A stretch of DNA of 64,000 nucleotides. Source: Bacillus siamensis KCTC 13613 (GTDB lineage Bacteria; Bacillota; Bacilli; Bacillales; Bacillaceae). Made by a program: the position numbers and the translations under genes. The stretch spans positions 310,001 to 374,000 of the forward strand of contig NZ_AJVF01000039.1 of the NCBI RefSeq assembly GCF_000262045.1, in the 5' to 3' direction. Positions 1 through 7,397 of the stretch are shown here, piece by piece. Each line of letters begins with the position of its first letter. The first letter of the stretch is position 1. The notes beneath the pieces are model-generated. The model did not search any database. It had not been told where the DNA came from and saw only the letters and a program-made list of their open reading frames with translations.

Positions 1-612
1 GACGGCCGCTTCCAGCTGCTCGGTTTTAGACTGCAATTCTTTGTTTTCCCGTTTTAAACGGTCATTTTCCATTTGCAGGGCGGAAGTTTGCTTTCCGCTG
101 CCTTCATAGCTCTGCAGAAATTGAATGACGTCTGCCATTGTGAGCTCCGCCTTTTGGCTCGGCTGCTGAGGCGCCAGCAAATGTGATAAACTAGCTAACT
201 CTTCCTTGAAGCTTTCATCGACATAAGGCATATGTTCGCCGGACATGACGGCTTGCCGGTCTTCTTTAGGCGCTTCTGCTTGAACCGTCTCTTCGGCTGC
301 GGTTTCCTGCATGATATCCGCTTCCGGAGCAGGCGGCTGATATAATAGTTTCTTCTTGGCCGGCTGTCCGTTTCCGAGCGCGCGCATCCGCTGTTTCCGC
401 TGTTTTTTGGCGAGCTGAAGCGCTTTTTCGTATTGATGGCGGACGACGGCATTCCATCTGAATCCGCACGCTGCCGACGTTCTGTTTAACTTATCGCCTA
501 CCTCTTCAAAGGCGTTCAGCTGCGTGCTTCCTTCCCGAACGTGACGGAGCACGGTTTCCGCAAGCAGCAGGTCGTTTTCCTCTGACCAGGCGTCCTGTCT
601 TTGTTTTGTCAA
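1..612 (-). CDS. rsfA: Prespore-specific transcription regulator RsfA (3' end outside window)
   Basis: The reverse strand reads from a TTG at 612 ([14 protein letters not shown]) with a GGGGGTTGAG Shine-Dalgarno 6 bases upstream, and stays open for 204 codons to the window edge, so the C-terminus is missing. The first 60 residues form a Myb/SANT-like helical domain with two conserved Trp (AWSEEND and FRWNAVV). A Lys/Arg-rich stretch follows, then an acidic/Gln-rich linker and a coiled-coil-like tail rich in Glu, Lys and Leu. RsfA of B. subtilis is made in the forespore and modulates sigma-F and sigma-G dependent genes. A sigma-F-like promoter lies upstream at 644-673, which fits that role. 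The position next to ywfO matches B. subtilis. Confidence 0.85.
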   Translation of the reverse strand, partial: MTKQRQDAWSEENDLLLAETVLRHVREGSTQLNAFEEVGDKLNRTSAACGFRWNAVVRHQYEKALQLAKKQRKQRMRALGNGQPAKKKLLYQPPAPEADIMQETAAEETVQAEAPKEDRQAVMSGEHMPYVDESFKEELASLSHLLAPQQPSQKAELTMADVIQFLQSYEGSGKQTSALQMENDRLKRENKELQSKTEQLEAAV

Positions 613-643
613 TGTTCTCAACCCCCAATATCTTTGATGGTAT

Positions 644-673
644 TAGAATGTCCAGATTGGAAAATATTTATAC
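644..673 (-). promoter_or_regulatory. Candidate sigma-F promoter of rsfA
   Basis: On the reverse strand a GTATA -35 (669-673) is followed by a 15-base spacer and GGACATTCTA (644-653). This resembles the sigma-F consensus (GYWTA, then GGnnAnAnTR) with one mismatch in the -10. Forespore expression of rsfA is established in B. subtilis; use of this exact site is inferred. Confidence 0.5.
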
Positions 674-707
674 AAATTGGCTGAAAGAATGAGAGATACC
701 CAGAGCC

Positions 708-736
708 TTGCAGGATAAGATGAATCCTTGTACAAT
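708..736 (+). promoter_or_regulatory. Sigma-A promoter for the DUF1450 gene
   Basis: TTGCAG (708-713), a 17-base spacer and TACAAT (731-736) make a good sigma-A promoter 79 bases before the start codon. Confidence 0.55.
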
Positions 737-814
737 GAGATGTGATGTGATTTTTTTCGTTTTTAAAATTAAGATTTAACATAGAGGAACATTGAATGAA
801 GGGAAGCGTACATC

Positions 815-1039
815 ATGGCTAATGAATTCCGAGTGTGTGATGATTGCCAAGCCACCAATATTAAGACATTGCTGCCGCGTTTAAAAGAAGCTGACCCGGA
901 TGCAAAAGTGGAGGTCGGCTGTCAGTCATATTGCGGGCCCGGACGCAAAAAATCGTTTGCTTTCGTAAACAACCGCCCGCTGTCGGCGCCGACTGAGGAC
1001 GAGCTGATTGAGAAAGTGAAAAAGAAGATCAAAAAGTAA
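815..1039 (+). CDS. DUF1450 (YuzB-like) small cysteine protein
   Basis: This 74-residue protein starts at an ATG behind GAAGGGAAG. It has two Cys-containing clusters, VCDDCQATN near residue 8 and GCQSYCGPG near residue 40, followed by a FAFVNNRPL strand. That arrangement is typical of DUF1450 proteins such as B. subtilis YuzB, whose function is unknown. The spacing of the cysteines suggests a small redox or iron-sulfur-binding fold related to thioredoxin-like ferredoxins, but that is inference. A sigma-A promoter precedes it and an intrinsic terminator follows, so it is probably monocistronic. It may be the counterpart of B. subtilis ywzC, which I am not certain of. Confidence 0.8.
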   Translation: MANEFRVCDDCQATNIKTLLPRLKEADPDAKVEVGCQSYCGPGRKKSFAFVNNRPLSAPTEDELIEKVKKKIKK

Positions 1040-1053
1040 ATGTGTGTTTCGAC

Positions 1054-1082
1054 AGCCTCGCCCGATGGGTCAGGCTTTTTTG
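1054..1082 (+). terminator. Intrinsic terminator after DUF1450 gene
   Basis: A GCCT-CCC/GGG-AGGC interrupted stem is followed by TTTTTT. Confidence 0.6.
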
Positions 1083-1198
1083 CTTCAAAAAAATCAGTTT
1101 CGGAAAAAGTGGAACAAAACGCCGGACAAATTCAAGGATGTTTTCAAAAGACTGAGCCGATATAATAGAATCACGGCTAAAAAAAAGAGGGAATGACG

Positions 1199-2500
1199 AT
1201 GGCGTATCCAAATGGAAAATTATCAGAAGAAAAAGTGTTTAAAGATCCCGTTCACCGCTATGTACATGTGCGGGACAAGCTGATCTGGGATTTGATCGGC
1301 ACCCGTGAATTTCAGCGGCTGCGCCGGATCAAACAGCTCGGTACGACGTATTTGACGTTTCACGGCGCGGAACACAGCCGTTTTAACCATTCTCTCGGCG
1401 TCTATGAGATTGTCAGAAGAATGGTTGACGATGTTTTTAAAGGGCGCCCTGAATGGGATGACAATGAACGCGAACTCTGTCTCAGCGCCGCGCTTTTGCA
1501 CGATTTGGGACATGGGCCGTTTTCGCATTCCTTTGAAAAGGTTTTTCATCTGGATCATGAAGACTTTACGAGAGAAATTATTCTCGGCGATACCGAGGTG
1601 AATCAGGTTCTCAGAAAGGCGGGTCCCGGATTTCCGCAGGATGTTGCAGAAGTCATTGCTAAAACATACAGAAACAAGCAGGTGGTCAGCCTGATTTCGA
1701 GCCAGATTGACGCCGACCGGATGGATTATCTTCAGCGGGACGCGTACTATACGGGCGTCAGCTACGGACATTTTGATATGGAACGGATTTTAAGGGTGAT
1801 GCGTCCGCGTGAGGATCAGATCGTCATTAAGCAAAGCGGCATGCATGCCGTCGAAGACTATATTATGAGCCGCTATCAAATGTATTGGCAGGTGTATTTT
1901 CATCCCGTGACGAGAAGCGCTGAAGTCATTTTGACGAAAATCCTCCACCGTGCGAAGCAGCTCCATGAAGAAGGGTATATCTTCACGCATGCTCCCGTTC
2001 ATTTTTATTCCATCTTTGAAGGGAAGCTGACGCTTGAGGATTATCTGAAGTTAGATGAAGCTATCATTTTATATTATTTCCAGGCTTGGGAGGATGAAGA
2101 GGATCAGATTCTGTCCGACTTGTGCCGCCGCTTTATTAACCGCCAGCTGTTTCAGTATGCCGAATTTAACCCGAATGAGGAAATGTCGGCTTATTTTGAA
2201 CTGACTGCTCTGTTTAAAGAGGCGGGAATTGATCCCAATTATTATTTGGTGGTCGATTCTTCATCGGATCTGCCGTATGATTTTTACCGACCGGGTGAAG
2301 AGGAGGAGCGTCTGCCGATTCATCTGTTAACGCAGAACGGCCAGATCAAAGAGCTGTCCAGGCAGTCCGCCATTGTCGAATCCATTTCGGGAAAACTGCG
2401 GACGGATCATAAGCTGTACTATCCGATGGACCTCATTTTTGACGATTCAGAAAACCCTGAAGCGAAATTAAAAATCCGGCAGCTGCTGGGACTGACATAA
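1199..2500 (+). CDS. ywfO: HD-domain phosphohydrolase YwfO
   Basis: The 433-residue protein belongs to the dGTPase-like HD family. The HD metal-binding motif is visible as LLHDLGHGPFSHSFE near residue 105, preceded by the upstream His of the EHSRFNHSLG segment (about residue 60) and followed by the SQIDADRMDYLQRD motif (about 170), which completes the metal site. The family hydrolyses nucleoside triphosphates; YwfO homologues act on dNTPs. The ATG at 1199 was chosen because GAGGG lies 7 bases upstream, whereas an in-frame ATG at 1193 would abut the Shine-Dalgarno. The length equals that recalled for B. subtilis YwfO. The adjacent ywgA follows 39 bases later and is probably co-transcribed. Confidence 0.9.
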   Translation: MAYPNGKLSEEKVFKDPVHRYVHVRDKLIWDLIGTREFQRLRRIKQLGTTYLTFHGAEHSRFNHSLGVYEIVRRMVDDVFKGRPEWDDNERELCLSAALLHDLGHGPFSHSFEKVFHLDHEDFTREIILGDTEVNQVLRKAGPGFPQDVAEVIAKTYRNKQVVSLISSQIDADRMDYLQRDAYYTGVSYGHFDMERILRVMRPREDQIVIKQSGMHAVEDYIMSRYQMYWQVYFHPVTRSAEVILTKILHRAKQLHEEGYIFTHAPVHFYSIFEGKLTLEDYLKLDEAIILYYFQAWEDEEDQILSDLCRRFINRQLFQYAEFNPNEEMSAYFELTALFKEAGIDPNYYLVVDSSSDLPYDFYRPGEEEERLPIHLLTQNGQIKELSRQSAIVESISGKLRTDHKLYYPMDLIFDDSENPEAKLKIRQLLGLT

Positions 2501-2539
2501 AAGGATTTTGGTAAAGAAGGAAAAGGAGATGTCGGGAAT

Positions 2540-3040
2540 TTGTTGAAAGAACATGCAAAACTGATGAAGGTGTTCTCGGATTCTGGAGAAATCATCGGGC
2601 GGAAAAAGCTGCAGAAAATCATTTATATCGCAAAGAAAATGCAGTATCCTTTCTACGAAAAATATGATTTTCATTTTTACGGCCCGTATTCCGAAGAACT
2701 GACGCTTCGAATTGAAGAGCTGTGCAATCTTGGGTTTCTGGATGAGGTGAAGGAAAAAAAGGGCGGCTACTTTCAATACCGGTATTCGCTGACGGAGACG
2801 GGCGCTGAGTTTTTACATCACGCGGAGCTGACGATGCCGGATATGAAGAAGTACATCGACAGCGTCAACAGCCGTTCATCCCGGTTTCTGGAGCTGGTGT
2901 CTACGATTTTGTATTTTGACGGCCTTGAAGCTGAGGAAAAGAAAGAGAAAGTGTTTACGATCAAGAGCAAGCAGAAATATACAGATGAAGAATATGATGA
3001 GGCGCTTCACTACATAGAAGAGCTGAAACACATTTGTTAA
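2540..3040 (+). CDS. ywgA: Conserved protein YwgA
   Basis: This 166-residue protein starts with tandem TTG codons behind AAAAGGAG. The N-terminal half (about residues 10-90) looks like a winged-helix fold: a KLQKIIYIAKK helix, a charged FHFYGPYSEEL turn and a YSLTETGAEFLHHAE wing. The C-terminal half is charged and helical (KEKVFTIKSKQKYTDEEYDEALHYIEELK). It matches B. subtilis YwgA in position and sequence character. No function is established. The architecture is reminiscent of Panacea/SocA-like antitoxin-type domains in a general way, which is only a suggestion. It lies directly downstream of ywfO, in the same orientation, and ends at a strong bidirectional terminator. Confidence 0.8.
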   Translation: MLKEHAKLMKVFSDSGEIIGRKKLQKIIYIAKKMQYPFYEKYDFHFYGPYSEELTLRIEELCNLGFLDEVKEKKGGYFQYRYSLTETGAEFLHHAELTMPDMKKYIDSVNSRSSRFLELVSTILYFDGLEAEEKKEKVFTIKSKQKYTDEEYDEALHYIEELKHIC

Positions 3041-3068
3041 AGGCGATGGCTTTCGTCTTTTTTTATGT

Positions 3069-3104
3069 AAAAACCAGGCCGCAACATGCGGGCCTGGTTT
3101 TGTT
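3069..3104. terminator. Bidirectional terminator between ywgA and permease
   Basis: CCAGGCCGC/GCGGgCCTGG forms a stem flanked by A- and T-runs, serving the convergent ywgA and permease genes. Confidence 0.8.
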
Positions 3105-4483
3105 TATTGTCTCAATTTGCTGTGCTTGTACGAATATAAAAAGTAAACGATCACGCCGATGATCAGCCAGGCGGCAAAATAAAGCCACGTTTTCAGCGGC
3201 AGATTGACCATTAAAAACAAACAGCAGATAATGGCCAAAATCGGCAGTACGGGAACGAAAGGCACTTTAAATCCCCGAGGCAGATCCTTATGAGTGCGGC
3301 GCAGAATCAGCACGGACAGACTGACCATGGCGAATGTCAGCAATGCGCCGATGTTTGAGAGATCCGACAGTTCTTTCAGATCAACAAAACCCGCAATGCA
3401 TGCACTGATCAGTCCGATCAGCCACGTATTAAAGATCGGCGCTCCCGATTTCTTTCCGACAATGGTAAAGACTTTCGGCAGCATTCCGTCTCTTGCCATC
3501 GCCAAGGATATGCGGGTCGCTGCATACGTATGCGCGAGAATGACGGCCATCAGCCCGATCACCGCTCCTGCAGCGATCACGCCCGCCACCGCATTTTGTC
3601 CGACAGTCTGCAATACATAAGACATGGCTTCCGGCACATTTAGCTGTGTATACGGAACCATCCCCGTCATGACGAGACAGACAATGACGTATACTAATGT
3701 ACAGATCACCAGTGAACCGATAATGCCGATCGGCAGGTTGCGCTGCGGTTTTTTGACCTCTTCAGCCGAAGCGGAAATCGCGTCAAACCCGAGAAACGCA
3801 AAAAAGACGGCAGAAGCCCCTGTGATGACGCCTTTCATTCCAAAAGGCATAAAAGGATGCCAATTGCCCGGCTTTACAAAAAAGCTGCCTGTGATGATAA
3901 ACAGCAAAACAATTCCGATTTTTACGAGAACCATTATATTATTAAATGTTTTGCTCTCTTTGGAGCCGCGTGACAGAACGACCGCAATTAATAGAGTAAT
4001 GATGATGGCAGGAAGGTTGACGATGCCTCCCTGGCTCGGCACGTGCAGCAGACTGTCCGGCAAAGGCATGCCGATTTCGGCTAACAGATTATTGAAATAG
4101 CTTGACCAGCCGCTTGCGACCGCGGATGCCGTCACCATATAAACGGATAAGAGCGTCCAGCCCATTAAATGGCCGATAATTTCTCCCATCGTCGTGTAAG
4201 AGTAAATATAAGCACTTCCGTAAACCGGGAGAACAGAAGCGATTTCGGCGTAACATAATGCTGCAAGGCTGCAGACAACGGCTGCAATGATAAAAGAAAA
4301 GATAACGGAAGGCCCGGCGTTTTTCGCGGCCGTAATGCCTGTAAGGACCATGACACCCGTCCCGATGACGGCGCCGATGCCCAGTAATGTTAAATCAAAT
4401 CCACCCATCGTTTTGGCAGTCTGCCTGTTTCTGCTTTGTTCAAGCAGCTGGGTGATGTCTTTTTTTTGTAGGATATTCCGCAA
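3104..4483 (-). CDS. APC-family (cationic amino acid transporter type) permease
   Basis: The protein has about 12 predicted membrane segments and the family signature FDLTLLGIGAVIGTGVMV near its N-terminus, then FAFLGFDAISASAEE in the middle, both typical of CAT-type amino acid permeases such as YfnA of B. subtilis. The substrate cannot be read from sequence. I prefer the TTG at 4483 (459 residues) because GGAGGG lies 7 bases before it; the ATG at 4498 contains that Shine-Dalgarno. The gene is not part of the B. subtilis order I recall for this locus, so it may be an insertion. A Rho-independent hairpin lies in its own 5' leader (4507-4530), suggesting attenuation control. Confidence 0.85.
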   Translation of the reverse strand: MRNILQKKDITQLLEQSRNRQTAKTMGGFDLTLLGIGAVIGTGVMVLTGITAAKNAGPSVIFSFIIAAVVCSLAALCYAEIASVLPVYGSAYIYSYTTMGEIIGHLMGWTLLSVYMVTASAVASGWSSYFNNLLAEIGMPLPDSLLHVPSQGGIVNLPAIIITLLIAVVLSRGSKESKTFNNIMVLVKIGIVLLFIITGSFFVKPGNWHPFMPFGMKGVITGASAVFFAFLGFDAISASAEEVKKPQRNLPIGIIGSLVICTLVYVIVCLVMTGMVPYTQLNVPEAMSYVLQTVGQNAVAGVIAAGAVIGLMAVILAHTYAATRISLAMARDGMLPKVFTIVGKKSGAPIFNTWLIGLISACIAGFVDLKELSDLSNIGALLTFAMVSLSVLILRRTHKDLPRGFKVPFVPVLPILAIICCLFLMVNLPLKTWLYFAAWLIIGVIVYFLYSYKHSKLRQ

Positions 4484-4849
4484 CACGCATCCCTCCATCC
4501 GAAAGCAAAAACCAAGAGGAGCTCTTTGGCTTTTACCCGTGTCACATCTTCTGTGTAATCAACAATCCTGTGTTCTGTTTCCCTGTCTGTTTCGTTTCTT
4601 TTCCATTCATATTGTCTGCCGCATCCGATCAGATCAGCCACCTTTATGATTTTACCTGAATCGTGTCTATAAAACCAGCATTGCATAAAAGGATATGGTA
4701 AAAAAGAGGGAGACAAAAGTCTGTACAGGGCAGGATAAAAGTTGCGGGCATTCCGGCCGGAATTTTGACTTTCTCCGCAAGGTATCAGTAAAATGTAATA
4801 AAAAACTAACAAATGATGATGGATGCATCTTGAAATGGGGAGTTTCTGC
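4484..4849. other. Divergent intergenic region, permease leader and ywhA promoter zone
   Basis: This 366-base gap between divergent genes holds the permease leader on the reverse strand. Besides the terminator hairpin there is a 22-codon upstream ORF (4542-4610, reverse) rich in Lys, Gln and Thr with no convincing Shine-Dalgarno. I could not assign a clear promoter for either gene. Confidence 0.5.
4507..4530 (-). promoter_or_regulatory. Attenuator-like terminator in permease 5' leader
   Basis: On the reverse strand a CCAAAGAG/CUCUUGG stem with a three-base loop is followed by UUUUU, only 23 bases before the preferred start codon. The divergent ywhA leaves no upstream gene on this strand to terminate, so a regulatory role in the leader is the simplest reading. 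No known riboswitch or T-box core was recognised. Confidence 0.5.
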
Positions 4850-5269
4850 ATGAAGCACGATAACTTGCAAGCAAATGTACTGGATTACGCTCTTACAAAG
4901 TATTTAAAGAGCACGAAAAAGCTTGACGAGGCGACAATTCCGAAGAGTATCAACAATATCAGAGGATTTATTCTGAGGATTATTTACCGGCACGGCACGT
5001 GTACGATTAAAGATATATTGCAGGAGGTTACATTATCACCTTCCGCCACGACAACCGCTCTCAATCATTTAGAAAAAGAAGGGTTCGTGGAAAGGTCGAG
5101 AAACAACGAAGACCGCCGCACGGTATGGATGACGCTTTCCGAATCGGGGAAAATGGCGGCCATGCAAATGATTGAAAACCGGCAGCTGCTGATTGACGAA
5201 CTGTTCGAAGCATTGACAGAGGAAGAAAAGAAAATCTTTTTCAGCCTGGTTGAAAAGATTGTGAAATAA
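4850..5269 (+). CDS. ywhA: MarR-family regulator YwhA
   Basis: The 139-residue protein has the MarR layout: N-terminal dimerisation helix, winged helix with TIKDILQEVTLSPSATTTALNHLEKEG as the recognition region, the wing NNEDRRTVWMTLSESG with the conserved DRR, then C-terminal dimerisation helices. The ATG at 4850 is preferred because GGGGAG lies 7 bases upstream; in-frame ATGs at 4823 and 4835 are upstream of or overlap this Shine-Dalgarno. Position next to ywhB matches B. subtilis. Targets are unknown; the divergent permease is an obvious candidate by proximity, which is inference. Confidence 0.85.
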   Translation: MKHDNLQANVLDYALTKYLKSTKKLDEATIPKSINNIRGFILRIIYRHGTCTIKDILQEVTLSPSATTTALNHLEKEGFVERSRNNEDRRTVWMTLSESGKMAAMQMIENRQLLIDELFEALTEEEKKIFFSLVEKIVK

Positions 5270-5301
5270 GCCGGCCTGCGTACAGCATTGCCGGCCTTTA
5301 T
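5268..5301. terminator. Terminator between convergent ywhA and ywhB
   Basis: An AAGCCGGC...GCCGGCCTTT inverted repeat spans the end of ywhA and the short convergent gap. Confidence 0.5.
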
Positions 5302-5307
5302 CAAGGA

Positions 5308-5496
5308 TTACTCCGTATCGCTGATCCGTTTGCCGGCGACGGCGTAATGATCCTTTCTCATTTCTTCAATCATGACAATGATCTTTTCTTCGGCTGCGCC
5401 TGTCGTTTCTTTGACGGCTTCTGTTACTTTTTCAACCAGATTCCGTTTTTGTTCATCTGTGCGGCCTTCAAGCATTTTAACGGTTACGAGCGGCAT
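5308..5496 (-). CDS. ywhB: 4-oxalocrotonate tautomerase family protein YwhB
   Basis: This 62-residue protein begins MPLVTVKMLEGRT; removal of Met exposes the catalytic Pro that defines the tautomerase superfamily. Conserved Arg residues at about 12 and 46 and the length match the small homohexameric members. B. subtilis YwhB has been described as a 4-OT homologue with weak tautomerase activity on model substrates; its natural substrate is not known. The gene is transcribed toward ywhA and has its own Shine-Dalgarno AAAGGAGG. No aromatic-degradation genes lie nearby. Confidence 0.9.
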   Translation of the reverse strand: MPLVTVKMLEGRTDEQKRNLVEKVTEAVKETTGAAEEKIIVMIEEMRKDHYAVAGKRISDTE

Positions 5497-5527
5497 GGTG
5501 CTGATCCTCCTTTATTGTTTCCTCTCT

Positions 5528-5555
5528 TTGGAAGAGAGATCACTTATAGTATACT
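5528..5555 (+). promoter_or_regulatory. Sigma-A promoter of ywhC-ywhD
   Basis: TTGGAA (5528-5533), a 16-base spacer and TATACT (5550-5555) precede ywhC by 45 bases. A short CTCTCTT/AAGAGAG repeat overlaps the -35. Confidence 0.5.
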
Positions 5556-5600
5556 GAATGAAGGACAATCTTGCATTTTTAAAAAAGGGGATTTTTACAT

Positions 5601-6260
5601 TTGGACAGATTTTTATATTATCCGCTGGAGCTTATGCCCTATGTCGTCATTACGCTGATCGTGGCATTTACGATGCATGAACTGGCGCACGCGTATGTCG
5701 CGTATCGGTTCGGTGATGATACAGCGGCGAGACAGGGAAGATTAACGCTCAATCCGATTAAACATCTTGATGTTTTCGGAACCATTCTTATTTTGGTCGC
5801 AGGTTTCGGCTGGGCCCGTCCGGTGCCGGTGAACCGCCGCGCCTTTAAAAGACCGCGGCTGGCCGGGGTGCTGGTTTCCGTCGCGGGGCCTGTAAGCAAC
5901 CTGCTTCTTGCCTTTATCGGTTTCTTTTTGCTAGTGTTGATGCATGCTTACGGAATGGAGCTGCTTTCGGCATTCAGCATGGGGCTTGACCGCTTTTTCT
6001 CTATATGGATTCAGCTGAACCTCGCGCTTTGTTTATTCAACCTGCTGCCGCTTCCTCCGCTTGACGGCTATCGGATTATTGAGGATCTCGTGCCGCCGCG
6101 GGTGCGCGCGAAAATGACTCAATTTGAGAGCTACGGGATCATCGTGTTTCTCGTGCTGTTTGTGACACCGGTCGGCTCTTATGTCGTGTGGCCGCTGTTA
6201 AGCGAGGGAAGAGACTGGATTCTCAAGGTTTTTGCCATTATATTTCAACCGCTTTTGTAG
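5601..6260 (+). CDS. ywhC: Site-2 protease family membrane metalloprotease YwhC
   Basis: The 219-residue protein has several hydrophobic segments and the zinc-protease motif HELAH in the first membrane region (about residue 28). A second conserved motif, LLPLPPLDG, provides the third zinc ligand (about residue 150). This is the compact, PDZ-less S2P subgroup (peptidase M50), proteases that cut within membranes. Its substrate in Bacillus is not known. The start is TTG at 5601 behind AAAAGGGG. ywhD follows after 12 bases, so the two form an operon ending at the terminator near 6900. Confidence 0.88.
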   Translation: MDRFLYYPLELMPYVVITLIVAFTMHELAHAYVAYRFGDDTAARQGRLTLNPIKHLDVFGTILILVAGFGWARPVPVNRRAFKRPRLAGVLVSVAGPVSNLLLAFIGFFLLVLMHAYGMELLSAFSMGLDRFFSIWIQLNLALCLFNLLPLPPLDGYRIIEDLVPPRVRAKMTQFESYGIIVFLVLFVTPVGSYVVWPLLSEGRDWILKVFAIIFQPLL

Positions 6261-6272
6261 GAGGGTATTTTC

Positions 6273-6791
6273 ATGGAAGAAAAAAAGAAAAAAACAATCG
6301 GATTTAATATCATTAAAAGTGATCCGACCGACGGACATGGCGGTTTCGGCGCCGGATCGCTGAGCCTTGACAATATTTCTCCGGTATTTGTCGATGTGGA
6401 AGAGAAGGAAGCCTTCGTCGATATCGGCGCCATGCACGCCCGCAGTGTCGTAGAAAAAGGGATCAAATTCCTGCCGAACAAGGATGAAGTGCCGAACGGA
6501 AAACCGTACTGGCTCGTGTGGGTCACCATTGACAGAAAAGAAGAAGGCCCTTATTACGCGGGTGTGACGGCTTGTGAAATGACAGTGGACAGAAGTATCC
6601 GCAGAGGTTATAAGTCATTGCCGGAGCATGTGAATTTAATGGATAAATCAATGAAGCGCCGCATTATCGTGGATAAAATGGATGACAGCTCAAAGCAGGT
6701 GCTTGCTGAATTTCTTCAGAAGCATGACCAAGGGCTATGGGACCGTTCATCTGATGAATTGAAGACGGGTCTGCTTCCGGAAGAAAAATAA
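6273..6791 (+). CDS. ywhD: Conserved protein YwhD
   Basis: This 172-residue soluble protein has an ATG behind GGAGGG and follows ywhC closely. It begins with a Lys-rich segment and contains GGFGAGSLSLDNISPV (about residue 27) and a hydrophilic tail. It corresponds to YwhD of Bacillus, a family of unknown function. No catalytic motif is apparent. Genetic coupling to the membrane protease ywhC is conserved in B. subtilis, so a shared process is plausible but unproven. Confidence 0.82.
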   Translation: MEEKKKKTIGFNIIKSDPTDGHGGFGAGSLSLDNISPVFVDVEEKEAFVDIGAMHARSVVEKGIKFLPNKDEVPNGKPYWLVWVTIDRKEEGPYYAGVTACEMTVDRSIRRGYKSLPEHVNLMDKSMKRRIIVDKMDDSSKQVLAEFLQKHDQGLWDRSSDELKTGLLPEEK

Positions 6792-6880
6792 TTTGTGAAC
6801 TTTTTGTGAACTTTATAAATATTTGCACTATTTTACATTTTTACTGAGTAAACTGTTGATACAGAATCAGGACATGGAAA

Positions 6881-6911
6881 GTCCCGAGCCGAACCAAGAC
6901 TCGGGGTTTTT
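6881..6911 (+). terminator. Terminator after ywhC-ywhD
   Basis: CCCGAG/CTCGGG stem followed by GTTTTTC. It sits only 22 bases before the next start codon, so that gene must rely on readthrough or on a promoter upstream of this hairpin. Confidence 0.7.
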
Positions 6912-6933
6912 CATGTTTAGCGGAGGTTTCATC

Positions 6934-7365
6934 ATGTTCACCGTATTTGAAATCGGGCCTTGGGTCATTGAAGCAGATGCGGCGGAAACGAGAAAACAAT
7001 ATGAAAAATCATGGGCTGATCCTTGCGATTGCGGGAGCTGCCGGAACTTTTCCGAGGCGATGAATCTCCTTCCCGCCGAGAAAACAAGGCTGTTTACGCA
7101 GTTTGGGATTCGTCCGGCTGTCTGCCGCGACTTGGGGGAGCATGGAAAGGAAAACGGCCTGCATCATTATGCGGGCAGTTATCCGATTGTCGGCAGGCTT
7201 AGGGAAGGCTGGCCGGAGTATCATATTGAGAGAGCGGGAGATATCCGCTTTTCATTTTCTTTGCCGAGTACAACATTTTTTATACCGAAGGATTTTCCCG
7301 ATCCTATTATCCATCTCGACTTTTCACTCTTGCTCCCGTGGGTGCTTGAGGAAGATGCGGAGTAA
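6934..7365 (+). CDS. Unknown CDCxxC protein, 143 residues
   Basis: The ATG at 6934 has GGAGG 7 bases upstream; an in-frame ATG at 6823 has no such signal and would cross the terminator. The protein starts with a short beta-rich segment ending in a basic helix, then carries DPCDCGSCRNF near residue 30, an LLPAEKTRLFTQFGI segment and another Cys (PAVCRDLGE). The rest alternates aromatic and charged residues with no membrane segment. The CDCxxC cluster could bind zinc or be redox active; I do not recognise the family. I do not recall it at this place in B. subtilis. A bidirectional terminator follows. Confidence 0.75.
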   Translation: MFTVFEIGPWVIEADAAETRKQYEKSWADPCDCGSCRNFSEAMNLLPAEKTRLFTQFGIRPAVCRDLGEHGKENGLHHYAGSYPIVGRLREGWPEYHIERAGDIRFSFSLPSTTFFIPKDFPDPIIHLDFSLLLPWVLEEDAE

Positions 7366-7397
7366 AGCCCGGCGCTAAATGCACCGGGCTTAGTCTT
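7365..7397. terminator. Bidirectional terminator, hypothetical gene and pbpG
   Basis: AAGCCCGG/CCGGGCTT stem with T-rich flanks on both sides; it overlaps the pbpG stop codon region. Confidence 0.75.

Noticed and set aside
4390..4851. 153-codon reverse ORF across the permease leader
   Set aside because: It overlaps the permease in another frame and the divergent ywhA, has no ribosome site, and its protein has no recognisable pattern.
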